Below are positions 42,688-52,573 of a stretch of DNA of 64,000 nt, piece after piece. Under the pieces are notes generated by a model. The model did not search any database and was not told the origin of the DNA. It was given only the letters and a program-made list of their open reading frames with translations. The stretch is taken from positions 1 through 64,000 of the forward strand of contig JADEWQ010000010.1 in NCBI GenBank assembly GCA_015207585.1, read 5' to 3'. The stretch's first letter is position 1; the number at the start of each line of letters is the position of its first letter. Position numbers and translations under genes: made by a program. The stretch comes from Pleurocapsales cyanobacterium LEGE 06147 (GTDB taxonomy: Bacteria > Cyanobacteriota > Cyanobacteriia > Cyanobacteriales > Xenococcaceae).

Positions 42688-43242
42688 TTGCAGAAGTTAC
42701 TACAGATCGCTAAAGTCATTGACACGATTAATGAATGGATAGGTCGTCTCACTTATTGGCTTGTTCTATTTATGGTCTTAATCGGTGTTTGGAATGTTGT
42801 CGGACGTTACTTAGGGCGTTTTTTGGGACAAAATATAACTTCTAATGCCCTCATCGAAATTCAATGGTATCTATTCGATCTCGTCTTTTTATTAGGGGCA
42901 GCTTATACTCTCAAGCACGACGATCATGTAAGAGTAGATATTTTTTATAAAGATTGGAATCCCCGTAGAAAAGCTCTCGCTAATCTCCTGGGAACGCTCT
43001 TATTTCTCATTCCTTTCTGTTGCTTGGTTATTTATTATTCCTGGGGAACTGTGATTAATTCTTGGCGCATTCAAGAGATGTCGCCCGATCCTGATGGTTT
43101 ACCCCGCTATCCGATCAAAGCGATGATTCTTGTCAGTCTGGTATTGTTAATCCTTCAGGGTATCTCCGAAGCAATTAAAAATTGGGCAATTTTAACTAAT
43201 AAGCTAGCTCCCCAGGAGGAAGAAAGTGACACTGGCATATGA
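42688..43242 (+). CDS. TRAP transporter small permease (DctQ-type)
   Basis: A 184-residue protein with four membrane segments: LTYWLVLFMVLIGVWNVVGRY, ALIEIQWYLFDLVFLLGAAYTL, ALANLLGTLLFLIPFCCLVIYY and AMILVSLVLLILQGI. The E-I-Q-W-Y and VRVDIFY sequences are DctQ signatures. It is the small membrane subunit of a Na+-driven TRAP uptake system for organic acids such as sialate, 2-oxo acids or taurine. The start TTG 42688 is used because no ATG precedes the first helix; AGGG is upstream. It overlaps the DctM gene by 17 bases. No periplasmic binding protein (DctP) is nearby. Confidence 0.9.
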   Translation: MQKLLQIAKVIDTINEWIGRLTYWLVLFMVLIGVWNVVGRYLGRFLGQNITSNALIEIQWYLFDLVFLLGAAYTLKHDDHVRVDIFYKDWNPRRKALANLLGTLLFLIPFCCLVIYYSWGTVINSWRIQEMSPDPDGLPRYPIKAMILVSLVLLILQGISEAIKNWAILTNKLAPQEEESDTGI

Positions 43243-44563
43243 ATGGTTAGGTCCTTTTATGTTTCTTGGGGCACTAATTTTATTGTCCCTCGGTTATCCA
43301 GTTGCTTTTTCTTTGGGTGGAGTAGCCATTCTCTTCGGCATCCTCGGTGTAATTTTGGGCGTATTTGACCCCATTTTTCTAACTGCCATGCCCCAACGGA
43401 TTTTTGGCATCATGACAAACTATACTCTGCTAGCAATTCCCTACTTTATTTTTCTCGGTTCGATGCTAGAAAAAACAGGCATTGCCGAGAAATTGCTGGA
43501 AACGATGGGGATTATTTTCGGGAAAATGCGGGGTGGATTGGCTTTAGCAGTAGTTGTTGTGGGAGCCTTATTAGCGGCAACTACAGGGGTAGTAGCAGCA
43601 ACCGTAGTAGCGATGGGGCTAATTTCGCTGCCTGTTATGTTGCGTTACGGTTATAACAAACAATTAGCTACGGGGGTAATCGCTGCATCGGGTACTTTAG
43701 GACAGATAATTCCTCCCAGTGTCGTGTTGGTTGTCTTGGGAGATCAATTGGGAGTTTCTGTCGGAGATTTGTTCATCGGCTCGTTGATTCCTGGTTTATT
43801 GATGGCAGGGACATTTGCTGCTCACGTGCTGATTGTGGCTTTCTTAAAACCAGATGTTGCACCCGCTTTACCTGCTGAAGTAAGAGAAATTGGTGGCAAA
43901 GCCTTAGGACAGCGAATAATCAAAGTTATGATACCACCTTTGCTGTTAATTATTTTAGTGTTAGGCAGCATCTTTTTTGGCATCGCTACGCCAACAGAAG
44001 CAGGGGCAGTAGGTTCTTTGGGGGCAATGATTCTCGCTGCTTTTAATCGCAGGTTGAACTGGGCTGCTTTAAAGCAAGTATGTGATGCGACGATGAGAAT
44101 TACTTCGATGGTAATTTTTATTTTACTCGGTTCGACGGCGTTTAGTTTGGTCTTTCGGGGTTTGAATGGCGATCGCTTTATGTTCGATCTCCTCTCCAAT
44201 TTACCAGGAGGAGCGATCGGCTTTCTGGTAGTGAGTATGTTATCAATTTTTATTTTAGGTTTTTTTATTGATTTTTTTGAAATTGCTTTTATTATTGTCC
44301 CTATCTTACTCCCAGCCGCTCAAACTCTAGGAATCGATCTGATCTGGTTTGGTGTAATTATCGGTGCCAACTTACAGACTTCTTTTCTTACTCCTCCCTT
44401 TGGTTTTGCCCTTTTTTACCTTCGAGGGGTAGCACCGCCAGAAGTTAAGACAGAAGATATTTATCGAGGGACAATTCCTTTTATTTTGCTACAATTGCTG
44501 ATTTTAATGTTAATTATTATCTTTCCCCAACTCGTTAATTTCTTACCTTCTGCGAGCCTTTAG
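43226..44563 (+). CDS. TRAP transporter large permease (DctM-type)
   Basis: A 445-residue protein with about twelve membrane segments and DctM patterns such as AIPYFIFLGSMLEKTGIAEKL, AASGTLGQIIPPSVVL, ATPTEAGAVGSLGAM and FFIDFFEIAFIIVP. It carries substrate and Na+ with the small subunit. Start GTG 43226 has AGGAGG nine bases upstream. It is the last gene of this unit; the gene after it is on the other strand. Cyanobacterial TRAP systems are few, and the DctP component must come from elsewhere. Confidence 0.93.
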   Translation: MTLAYEWLGPFMFLGALILLSLGYPVAFSLGGVAILFGILGVILGVFDPIFLTAMPQRIFGIMTNYTLLAIPYFIFLGSMLEKTGIAEKLLETMGIIFGKMRGGLALAVVVVGALLAATTGVVAATVVAMGLISLPVMLRYGYNKQLATGVIAASGTLGQIIPPSVVLVVLGDQLGVSVGDLFIGSLIPGLLMAGTFAAHVLIVAFLKPDVAPALPAEVREIGGKALGQRIIKVMIPPLLLIILVLGSIFFGIATPTEAGAVGSLGAMILAAFNRRLNWAALKQVCDATMRITSMVIFILLGSTAFSLVFRGLNGDRFMFDLLSNLPGGAIGFLVVSMLSIFILGFFIDFFEIAFIIVPILLPAAQTLGIDLIWFGVIIGANLQTSFLTPPFGFALFYLRGVAPPEVKTEDIYRGTIPFILLQLLILMLIIIFPQLVNFLPSASL

Positions 44564-44704
44564 GCAATTGACGCTCGACGACAAAGTTGCGGATTGCTTT
44601 CGGTAATATTTGTGAGCAATATCCCTGCTTTTTTCACTAGCTCGAACTCGTGTTTTGCTTAGCTAAACAAGGAGACAGAAAGCTATAAATAAAATGAACC
44701 CTTA

Positions 44705-45001
44705 TTAATGAGAAGTTTTGAGCTGCTTTTGCTCCCTTTGATTCTGCTCGCTGTCAAGCATTTTCGGCTGAGTTACTGGAACTTTTAACTGCTTTACTGG
44801 AGTAGTAGCTAGCTTGACTATTCCTTTATGATAAGTCCTACCGCGATACTTCAATTTAATACTCGGTTGAGGAACTAAAATAATTTGAGGAACATGCCGT
44901 TTCCAGGATAAACCCCGATATTTTCCGCCTACTTTATCTTCAATAACGTCAACAGCGATCGGCTTATATTCGTATTCAACACCACGATATTTGAGTTTCA
45001 T
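44705..45001 (-). CDS. DUF4278 domain protein
   Basis: About 98 residues from ATG 45001 (MKLKYRGVEYEY); AAGGAGG lies six bases upstream. DUF4278 is a short beta-rich motif, found twice here: LKYRGVEYEY near the start and IKLKYRGRTYHK in the middle. The C-terminal quarter is Gln/Lys-rich. Family members are common in cyanobacteria; role unknown. No signal peptide. It stands alone. Confidence 0.85.
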   Translation of the reverse strand: MKLKYRGVEYEYKPIAVDVIEDKVGGKYRGLSWKRHVPQIILVPQPSIKLKYRGRTYHKGIVKLATTPVKQLKVPVTQPKMLDSEQNQREQKQLKTSH

Positions 45002-45307
45002 GACTTGCCTCCTTTCTTCAACCAAGGAAGAAAATCATCATTTTAGTTAACTTGAGAATGTTCCCAGCTCTACTTTAAACTTAGAAAAACAAGATGAGGA
45101 ATTTGTGGGCATATCACAAAAGAGGTATAAATTATGTCGCGTAAATTACTTTACATTTCAATTTTAAACTTTTAGCTAGCTTTCTACAACTTCGAAGCGA
45201 ATTAATACAGCTTTAGAGAAGTAAAAAGTCAAATATTTCCTAAATTTTCGTAAATCTTAACGAGATTTCCAGCGGTCGAGAAAAATATGTACGCATACAT
45301 CTTTAAC

Positions 45308-46189
45308 TCAATTTCTTCCTAAATAGCGTTTTAAAAAACTCTCTAAAGATTCCATTTGGAGATTAAAAGTAGCTTCGAGCCGAGCAATTTCTTCTGGTGT
45401 GCAGAAAAATTCGTTGGCTAACAGAGTACGCAGCGTACCGAGAGATTTCTGTAATTGAGGATTGAACAATCCTATTCCGGTGCGTAAAGCATCGACTACT
45501 ACTAAAGGAAGGTTGATAACGATTGGTTCTTTTTTAAACAGTCGGGCAAAGATGCGGGGAATCTCCTCTCGCTTAAGAATTTCGGGTCCCCCTACAGCAA
45601 AAGTTTGATTTTTTGCCTCTTCCACCCTAACCGAAGCGATCGCAATTGTAGCCAGATCGTCTGTACTAACAATGGACGAGCGATTTTTTGGATCGCCAAT
45701 CAGCAAGTAAATACCCGTATCCCGAAAGCGTTCGGCTAGGGGCAAAAGATTGTTAGCAAATCCAGAAGGACGCAAGATAGTATAATTTAAACCACTAGCT
45801 TGGAGATATTTTTCTACTTCTCGTTTGGCTTTAAAAGTAGGAGAATCTTGATAGCCTCGGTCTACTCCCAATACGGAAATAAAAACAAAATGCTCGACTC
45901 CGTTTTCTTTGGCGCGATCAATCAGTTCGATATTTGCCCGATAGTCTAAGGCTTGAGCATCTCCATCAGCACCATGAGCACTGATAATGTACTGTACTCC
46001 CCGACAGGCTTTTTCCATGTCGCGCTCTTGTTTGAGATCGCCAATAAAAATTTCTGCTCCTCTATCTTCTAATTCTCCATAATTAGAGGTTAAACGAACA
46101 AAAGCCCGTACGGGCATTGCTTGCTCTCTTAGTTGTCTAACTATTCTGCGTCCCAGCGAACCCGTTGCACCAGTTACAAGAAACATCAA
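45308..46189 (-). CDS. NAD(P)-binding SDR/NmrA-like protein (Ycf39-related)
   Basis: A 293-residue protein. N-terminal Rossmann motif LVTGATGSLGRRIVRQL (about 4-20), then RAFVR, FIGDLKQ, and an NmrA-like sequence with HFVFISVLGVD, FKAKREVEKYLQ, YTILRPSGFANN. These are atypical short-chain dehydrogenases of the NmrA/Ycf39 kind; related cyanobacterial proteins help photosystem II assembly, act as isoflavone-reductase-like enzymes or serve as redox sensors. No clear active-site YxxxK is seen. ATG 46189 or the second Met could start it. An upstream truncated receiver remnant adjoins it. Confidence 0.87.
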   Translation of the reverse strand: MMFLVTGATGSLGRRIVRQLREQAMPVRAFVRLTSNYGELEDRGAEIFIGDLKQERDMEKACRGVQYIISAHGADGDAQALDYRANIELIDRAKENGVEHFVFISVLGVDRGYQDSPTFKAKREVEKYLQASGLNYTILRPSGFANNLLPLAERFRDTGIYLLIGDPKNRSSIVSTDDLATIAIASVRVEEAKNQTFAVGGPEILKREEIPRIFARLFKKEPIVINLPLVVVDALRTGIGLFNPQLQKSLGTLRTLLANEFFCTPEEIARLEATFNLQMESLESFLKRYLGRN

Positions 46190-46218
46190 GTTACCTCCGC
46201 CTTTTTCTAATAGTTATA

Positions 46219-46335
46219 CTAAATCAAATTCAAAGTTCGCTCGTATATATTTTCTTCGACTAATATCTCTCCGATCCAGTCAGCATAGGCTATATTGTCT
46301 TCAATTAAAAGAATTTTAAGAGGATTAATTTTCAC
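46219..46335 (-). pseudogene. truncated response-regulator N-terminus
   Basis: From GTG 46335 the frame reads VKINPLKILLIEDNIAYADW and then IGEILVEEN before TAG at 46219. LLIEDN is the first receiver strand with the acidic pocket, but only 38 residues remain, with no phospho-acceptor Asp. It is the decayed start of a receiver gene, probably linked to the broken kinase gene upstream. The rest of 46336-46811 is AT-rich and holds no gene that I can support. Confidence 0.65.
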
Positions 46336-46811
46336 CAAAATTAATTTTTACAATTTAGTTATTTTAGTAATTTGATTACCGTAAAAATACTCATGACATT
46401 ATGATTTAAAGAAAAAATTATAATATACTTTCAGATAGTTACTTTTTCAAGATTGGCTAATAGTATAATATAATTTTTAGTAAATTTCTTAAGAAGATAG
46501 ATTATCTCGTTTTAGATTATAGACAACCGAATATTTCTCTAAATTATATATTTTCCATTTACATTTAAATGGCTATGAAATTTCTATTAATATTAAAGAG
46601 AGATGTTTAGCTTGGTAGCTTAGAATAATTAAGCCAAAAGTTTAGGCTCGTGTCAACTACAGCAAAAAATTTTTCTAATTCGCAAGGTTTACTTACGTAG
46701 CAATTAGCTTTTCTTCCACTAAAAGTATGTTTTTAACTGAGAGAGAACTAATCATAATTGCGAAAAAATTTGGATTTTAGAGTTCGAGATCTAAGCATTA
46801 GTTATCATGAA

Positions 46812-48067
46812 TTATGGCGAACAAGAGCGAGCGAAAAGAGTGAAATGAAAAGTAGCACCGCAATTTAATTGAGACTCAACCCAAATAATTCCCCCATGAC
46901 GTTCGACAATCTTTTGACAGATAGCTAAACCCATACCAGTACCAGGATACTCTTCTTGAGTATGCAGACGCTGAAAAATTTGAAAAATACGCTGTTGATA
47001 TTTTGGTTCGACGCCAATGCTATTATCCGTAACAGAAAACTGCCAACTATTTTCTTTAGCAATGGCACAAATCTTAATTACAGGTCGCTTTTGAGAACGA
47101 TATTTAATACTGTTAGCGATCGGATTTTGCAACAAGACTACCAACTGGCTCGAATCGGCAATAAGTGTGGGAAGATTATTTTGACAAGTAATGACTGCTT
47201 CATTTTGCTCTATCTCTGAGCGAAGATTAGTGATCGCCTTTTGGCATTCTTGAACGTTTTGGATTACAGCCATTAAATAGAGAGGAATACCGTGGCTATC
47301 TTGGACTAGAGAAGCGGTAATATTTACCCATTGCCATCGACCATCTTTACAGATATAATCTTTTTGCAAAGAGCGATCGCAATTGATGCCCCGTCAAGAA
47401 TTGCTCTACGTATTGCCAGGAACTAGCCAGATCTTCAGGATGAGTTATATCTTGAAAGGTAAGGGAGCACAACTCCGATTCAGAATATCCCAATCAATAG
47501 GATAATTGTTGGTTGACGCGCAGAAACTGACCTGAAGTAGCGATCGGAGCAATTCCTACTGCTGCTTGTTCAAAAATAGCTTAAAAATTCGCTTCGATTT
47601 TGTCGTTTTTGAACTGTGGACAGAGATTGGCGGCAATTTTTCTCTCTAATTGTTTGTTGTGCTGTTGAAGACGGCTACAAGCTAAAGTGAGGCGGAGCGA
47701 TCCCTCTAGTGCGGCTAAAGTCAATTGAGTTTTGTCAAGATAATCGGCTGCACCAGCTTCGATTGCCACCATGCCTATTTCATAGTTATCGGTAAGTCTG
47801 ATTACAGATGCTGGATTAACTCGCTCGATGGGGCATTCAGCATTCAACTGTTTGCCGACTTAGAGATGGTAAAAATTGAGAGTCGATCGAATAAGCATCG
47901 TATTTTCCCGATAAAAAGGCTGTTTTGTTTTCTTCTGTCAGACTAATCCAGTCTAATTGATAAAAACAGTTAGTCTTATCACTTAGTTGACCGAGACAGG
48001 CATTAATAAAATGATAATTTTCTGGTTGTCCATCTACCAACAAAAGACGATGATTTCGAGCGGTCAT
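46812..48067 (-). pseudogene. REC-PAS-histidine kinase pseudogene, several lesions
   Basis: The gene starts at 48067 with a decayed receiver (HRLLLVDGQPEN), changes frame near 47840, continues with the receiver's end (AGAADYLDKTQLT), hits TAA at 47581-47583, continues in the same frame as a PAS domain (AIFEQAAVGIAPI), hits TGA at 47494-47496, continues to ITHPEDL and shifts frame again near 47375. The last part (46812-47369) holds the PAS end (CKDGRWQWVN) and a HATPase domain (IANSIKYRSQ, GTGMGLAICQKIVERHGG). The HisKA dimerisation helices and His appear to be absent. It cannot make an active kinase. Four lesions show it is old. Confidence 0.88.
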
Positions 48068-48107
48068 TAGTATATTTTTACTGCGATATCCAAAGATGAT
48101 TCTTCAT

Positions 48108-49022
48108 TCAATTAGCACATACTATTTTAGGCATAATTTCTAATTTATCACCTTCAAAAGAGCAAATTCCAATTCCCAGAAAATCGCCGTTTTTTTGCTG
48201 GACTTTAATTGGGTATTCCGTATTTTCAATTATTTTTTTATCCGAATATTTTTCTAGATTTAAGTAAATACACTGACCCTGGCACCAGCTTCTAGATTCC
48301 GTTGAGTTTAGAAAAAACGTATCTAAATTTTGTAAAGCTCGTTCGGGTTCGATTAATTGAAAAGTTCCTCTTTCTATTTGTATTGCTAACTCTTCTAAAG
48401 TTAAACTGTCAGCTAACTTCATACCACAACTTTCCGTACGAATTAGATTAGCTAAAGTACCTCCTACTCCTAAAACTGTACCGAGATCGCGGGCAATTGA
48501 GCGGATATAAGTTCCGGGACCACAAAGAATTTTAAGTTCTAGTTCGGTAAATTCTCCTGGAAAAAAATTGACAATTTCGATTTTTTCTATAGTCACCATA
48601 CGAGGAGGAATATCAATAATTTCTCCTTTTCTAGCTAACTCATATAGGTTTTTCCCTTTTCGCTTTATGGCACTATAAATAGGTGGTATTTGCTCTATTT
48701 CTCCTACGAAGTGACTGAGACATTTCTCGATTTGTGGCAAGCTCAAATTGACTCCTGGTTTAGTTTCAATTATCTCCCCTTCTAAGTCGTCTGTTGTCGT
48801 TCTCATGCCCAAGCGAATGCAAGCCAAATAAGCTTTATTATCGGGTAAAAATTGTAATAATCTAGTTGCCTTGCCTACAGCAATGGGTAAGACTCCAGTA
48901 GCTGCCGGATCGAGAGTACCTCCATGCCCTACTTTCTTGATATGTAACAAGCGTCGCACTCGGGCAACACAATCATGGGAGGTAAATCCTGCAGGCTTAT
49001 TTAAATTGATAAAACCTAACAT
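48108..49022 (-). CDS. truB: tRNA pseudouridine-55 synthase TruB
   Basis: A 304-residue protein. The catalytic Asp38 lies in GHGGTLDPAATGVL, after the N-terminal GFINLNKPAGFTSHDCV signature; RIGKRTTTDDLEG-like, SAIKRKGKNLYELARKGE and the C-terminal RSIARDLG follow. TruB converts U55 in the T-loop of most tRNAs to pseudouridine. The C-terminal extension (about 245-304) is of the usual PUA-like kind but divergent. It is preceded on the same strand by nothing close; ATG 49022 starts the signature. A stand-alone gene in this window. Confidence 0.96.
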   Translation of the reverse strand: MLGFINLNKPAGFTSHDCVARVRRLLHIKKVGHGGTLDPAATGVLPIAVGKATRLLQFLPDNKAYLACIRLGMRTTTDDLEGEIIETKPGVNLSLPQIEKCLSHFVGEIEQIPPIYSAIKRKGKNLYELARKGEIIDIPPRMVTIEKIEIVNFFPGEFTELELKILCGPGTYIRSIARDLGTVLGVGGTLANLIRTESCGMKLADSLTLEELAIQIERGTFQLIEPERALQNLDTFFLNSTESRSWCQGQCIYLNLEKYSDKKIIENTEYPIKVQQKNGDFLGIGICSFEGDKLEIMPKIVCAN

Positions 49023-49193
49023 CTAACTACACACTCGATTGGTTTATTTACCAGTGTTAGGATACCAAAGACTAGTTCGCAAATAAGACTTTCAGTCATC
49101 TGTCGTACGACGAGGAAAAATGGAGAGGCGCTCGCCTTTTACCTTGAATGTTATCTTAAACTCATTAGACCCATAACATTATTGAGGTTGGCA

Positions 49194-49763
49194 ATGAGTC
49201 AGTCAGTCTCCGACAAAGTGCGCTGGACAATTTCTGATTTGGAATTACTTTCACAAGACGAAGGAAAGCGTTATGAGATTATCAATGGAGAATTATTTGT
49301 GACTAGATCGCCTCACTGGGATCATCAACGTACAGTTGATAATATCTGCTTAGAGTTAAATCTTTGGTCTCGTTCTCAGCGAACAGGAGAAGCTAGAACT
49401 ACACCTGGGATAATATTTTCTGAGGCAGATAATGTGGAACCAGATGTAGTCTGGATTAGCAATCAAAGATTGTCTTCATTACTAGATGAATTGGGACATT
49501 TAACAGGGGCACCAGAATTAGTCGTAGAAGTACTTTCTCCAGGAACGATTAACGAACGACGAGATAAGGAAGCAAAACTTAAACTTTATTCAACTCAAGG
49601 AGTTCAAGAATATTGGATTGTTAATTGGCAACTAAAAACAGTAGAAATTTATCGCCGCGAAAATATGCAGTTGAAGTTAATTGCTACCCTACTAGAAAGC
49701 GATCGATTAACTTCCCCCTTGTTGCCCGATTTTGTCTGCGAAGTCAACCGATTTTTTATCTAA
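49194..49763 (+). CDS. Uma2-family (DUF820) putative endonuclease
   Basis: About 189 residues from ATG 49194 (GAGG upstream); a TTG at 49182 would add four. It shows the Uma2 pattern: ISDLELLSQDEGKRYEIING, SPHWDHQ, EPDVVWISN, PELVVEVLSPGT, DKEAKLKLYSTQGVQEYWIV. The D...E-x-L set fits the PD-(D/E)XK nuclease fold, though activity is not known. This family is greatly expanded in cyanobacteria, with a second member at 61827 in this window. No partner gene is linked. Role unknown. Confidence 0.9.
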   Translation: MSQSVSDKVRWTISDLELLSQDEGKRYEIINGELFVTRSPHWDHQRTVDNICLELNLWSRSQRTGEARTTPGIIFSEADNVEPDVVWISNQRLSSLLDELGHLTGAPELVVEVLSPGTINERRDKEAKLKLYSTQGVQEYWIVNWQLKTVEIYRRENMQLKLIATLLESDRLTSPLLPDFVCEVNRFFI

Positions 49764-49827
49764 CTGCCCTAATTAGCGATCGCTTTCACAATAAAAAGTA
49801 AAAGTTGTTTTCAAATCGAGCCGAGCA

Positions 49828-50871
49828 ATGCAGCATCCTAATTATACGCCCCCTTGGGGTTTAAAAAATGGTTTGGCAATGACCCTCTATATAGCATTAA
49901 AGGCAAGTAAAATTTGGGAACGAACCATTAGCGAACCAGAACCACCCTATCAATCAAAAACCTTTATAGGAGGACAATCCGTACCAATTTTTGGTTTAGT
50001 AGCCATTCCTGAAAATGCTAAAGGAACAATTATTGGCACCTATGGAATTACCGGAGATTTAGATAATCAGTGGTTTTTGAGAATCTTAGGACGAAAAGCC
50101 TATGCTAGGGGTTTTGCCGTTATTCTTTTTGACTGGCGCGCCCATGGTAAAACGGCGCAATTATCTCCTACCTTAACTTCTGATGGTTTATACGAAGGGG
50201 AAGATTTTGTCAGAATTGCAGCCTCAGCAAAACAAATGGGATGCCCAGCACCTTTTTGGTTTACAGGATTTTCTCTCGGCGGACAATTAGCAATATGGGG
50301 AGTAAAAACAGCGCAACAGATAGATGAGGAAAAACTGACAGAGTCAGATATTGCTGGGGGTGCAGTAATTTGTCCAAATCTAGACTCTAATCGTTCTCTG
50401 TCTTATTTAGTCAAAGATAAATGGGGTAGATATATAGAAAGGACAATCGCTCGTAGTCTCAAGGAACTAGCTTGGGAAATCAACTCCTATCATCCAGAAG
50501 CGCTCGCTCCGGCAGCGATTGAGAGGGCAAATAGTATTAAAGGTTTCGATCGCGAATTAGTTATAGAAAGATTGGGTTTTGACTCTGTAGAGACTTATTA
50601 TCAGGCTAGCAGCCCACTCCCAATAATACCGCAACTAACTAAACCAACCTTAATTATTTATGCAGCCGATGACCCATTATTCGATCCCAGTATTATTCCA
50701 GATTTGAAAAAAATTGCTGCTAAAAATGAAATGATAGATTTATGGTTAACTAAATATGGCGGTCATGTGGGCTACATCAGCAGTTCCTCTTGCCGACGAC
50801 AACATGGAGATGATGACTACTGGTGGGCATGGAATCGAATTTTAGATTGGTGCGATCGATTTAAACAGTGA
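49828..50871 (+). CDS. alpha/beta-hydrolase fold protein
   Basis: A 347-residue protein. The nucleophile elbow is FTGFSLGGQLA (Ser about residue 150), preceded by GTIIGTYGITGDLDNQWFLRI and FDWRAHG (oxyanion region); the acid is likely in YAADDPLFDPS (about 277-287) and the His in KYGGHVGYI (about 308-316). It belongs to the YheT/Abhydrolase group of cytoplasmic esterases. The start ATG 49828 lies a few bases after GAGCCGAGC. No signal or membrane segments. Substrate unknown. Confidence 0.9.
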   Translation: MQHPNYTPPWGLKNGLAMTLYIALKASKIWERTISEPEPPYQSKTFIGGQSVPIFGLVAIPENAKGTIIGTYGITGDLDNQWFLRILGRKAYARGFAVILFDWRAHGKTAQLSPTLTSDGLYEGEDFVRIAASAKQMGCPAPFWFTGFSLGGQLAIWGVKTAQQIDEEKLTESDIAGGAVICPNLDSNRSLSYLVKDKWGRYIERTIARSLKELAWEINSYHPEALAPAAIERANSIKGFDRELVIERLGFDSVETYYQASSPLPIIPQLTKPTLIIYAADDPLFDPSIIPDLKKIAAKNEMIDLWLTKYGGHVGYISSSSCRRQHGDDDYWWAWNRILDWCDRFKQ

Positions 50872-51051
50872 ACCTTAGGGGCTTCCCGGCTGTTTGCCCG
50901 TAGCCTATAGTTCAAATTTCTCATACCGTTTTCCAAAATTCCTGCTACGTACGAATGCTTATTCACCCCGTCCCCGTGTCAATCATAGTCACGCAATCTT
51001 AAAAGAAATTGGGATCGATTCTCTATTCCCCATTCCTAAAATGCAAAATGG

Positions 51052-51057
51052 TATACT
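51052..51057 (+). promoter_or_regulatory. possible -10 box upstream of smpB
   Basis: TATACT lies 51 bases before the smpB start, in the 236-base spacer after the hydrolase gene. No good -35 was found. Confidence 0.35.
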
Positions 51058-51107
51058 TGTAAGTCCGATGAGTAACGGGGCTTGTGTGTTAAGTGGAATA
51101 AATTAGT

Positions 51108-51575
51108 ATGGGCGATCGCGAAGCAGGTATTAAAGTCATCGCTGATAACCGTCAGGCTCGCTATCAGTATGAAATATTAGAAACTTATGAAGCGGGCATT
51201 GAACTGACTGGAACGGAAGTTAAATCGATTCGGGCGGGGAAAGCAAATTTACGAGACGGGTATGTCATTATCCGTAACGGAGAAGCTTGGTTATTAAACG
51301 TTCATATTTCCCCCTATCAAGCCAGCGGACAGTATTTCAATCACGAACCCCGTCGTACTCGCAAACTACTTTTACATCGTCGGGAAATTAACAAGTTGAT
51401 CGGACAGGTAGAACAAAAAGGTCTAACTTTAATACCTTTGAAGTTATATCTTAAAAGAGGCTGGATTAAAGTAAGCATTGGACTAGCCAAGGGTAAGAAA
51501 TTGCACGATAAGCGCGAAACTCTTAAACGCCGTCAAGATCGACGGGAAATGGCTAGAGCGATGAAACGATATTAA
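51108..51575 (+). CDS. smpB: SmpB, tmRNA-binding protein
   Basis: A 155-residue protein with the SmpB signature: [62 protein letters not shown] and a basic C-terminus. SmpB binds tmRNA and delivers it to stalled ribosomes for trans-translation. Length fits the family. tmRNA itself (ssrA) was not seen in the window. It stands alone between the hydrolase gene and a TPR gene on the other strand; GGAGTCAG heptamer repeats follow. Confidence 0.97.
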   Translation: MGDREAGIKVIADNRQARYQYEILETYEAGIELTGTEVKSIRAGKANLRDGYVIIRNGEAWLLNVHISPYQASGQYFNHEPRRTRKLLLHRREINKLIGQVEQKGLTLIPLKLYLKRGWIKVSIGLAKGKKLHDKRETLKRRQDRREMARAMKRY

Positions 51576-51624
51576 AAAATTAGGAGTCAGGAGTCAGGAG
51601 TAAATACTGCTCCCTGTTTCCTGT

Positions 51625-52485
51625 TCATTGTTCCCTCTGGCAATTACGGTTAATTAACGAGATAAAATCTGGATGGTGTCTCAATTTATCCCATACTGCC
51701 TCAGAGCTTGCTAATTTTAGATATTTATCGGGATAAAGAGCGATCGCTTTTTCTAAGCTGCTAAGGGCTCGGTTATAAAAACCCAACAAAACACAACAAC
51801 AAGCTTGTCCATACCAAGCAGATTCTGATTCGGGTTTTACGTTCAAAGCTTGGGTGTAATAATCAATCGCTTCGGTTAAACGTCCCAACTGCTGGCAGAT
51901 AATTCCCTTTTGCAAACAAGTCCAATAATCCTGAGGTTTGATAACCAAAGCGCGATCGTAGCTTGTTAACGCCGCTTCTAGATCTCCCCACAGTTGCAAT
52001 GCTTCTCCTCGACGATACCATGCCCAATAGTCTTGGGGACGTAATTCTACGGCTTGCTCGTAGTAAACGAAGGCTCGTTCGTATTCTCCCAGCCTCCGCC
52101 AAGCATCTCCTAGCCGATAAATTGCCCAATAGTCTTCGGGATGAGCGACTAAAACATTAGTAAAGCAAGCGATCGCCTGTTGATATATTGCTAATTCTTC
52201 CAGATAGATACATCCTTGTTCGTACCAAGCCCAATAATTATTTGGTTGAATGGCAGTAGCTTGGGCATAACTGTCTACTGCTTCTCGATAAAAACCGAGT
52301 TCCTCTAAAATTGCACCCTTGCGATACCACGCCCAATAATCGTGAGGATGATATTCTAAAGCTTTCTCATAAGAAGCTAAAGCTTCTTCGTAACAGCCTC
52401 GTTCTCGCAGAGCATTGCCCTGCTGATACCATTCTTGATAGCTATCTGGTCGACATTCTAGTTGTCTGTATACAGTATTTGTCAT
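51625..52485 (-). CDS. tetratricopeptide-repeat protein
   Basis: A 286-residue protein made of seven or eight TPR units, each 34 residues with the recurring sequence PxDYWAWYRKG...LG...EAxxxYxxAL. The repeats are unusually regular (the DYWAWY motif appears in several). TPRs form a superhelix for protein-protein contact. There is no signal peptide or membrane segment and no further domain, so a scaffold role is likely; partners unknown. It is divergent from the DUF790 gene, 88 bases away. Confidence 0.9.
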   Translation of the reverse strand: MTNTVYRQLECRPDSYQEWYQQGNALRERGCYEEALASYEKALEYHPHDYWAWYRKGAILEELGFYREAVDSYAQATAIQPNNYWAWYEQGCIYLEELAIYQQAIACFTNVLVAHPEDYWAIYRLGDAWRRLGEYERAFVYYEQAVELRPQDYWAWYRRGEALQLWGDLEAALTSYDRALVIKPQDYWTCLQKGIICQQLGRLTEAIDYYTQALNVKPESESAWYGQACCCVLLGFYNRALSSLEKAIALYPDKYLKLASSEAVWDKLRHHPDFISLINRNCQREQ

Positions 52486-52573
52486 TGCTTACTTCTCTAT
52501 GCTCATATCCCTATCGATCAATTTTTTACTATTTTTCTGATTAAGTATTCAGAATTTTTAATCGAAAATTCCC

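Noticed and set aside
50894-51106. Plus-strand open frame of 70 codons upstream of smpB
   Set aside because: It occupies the promoter region of smpB, has no Shine-Dalgarno or recognisable family, and ends next to the smpB start.
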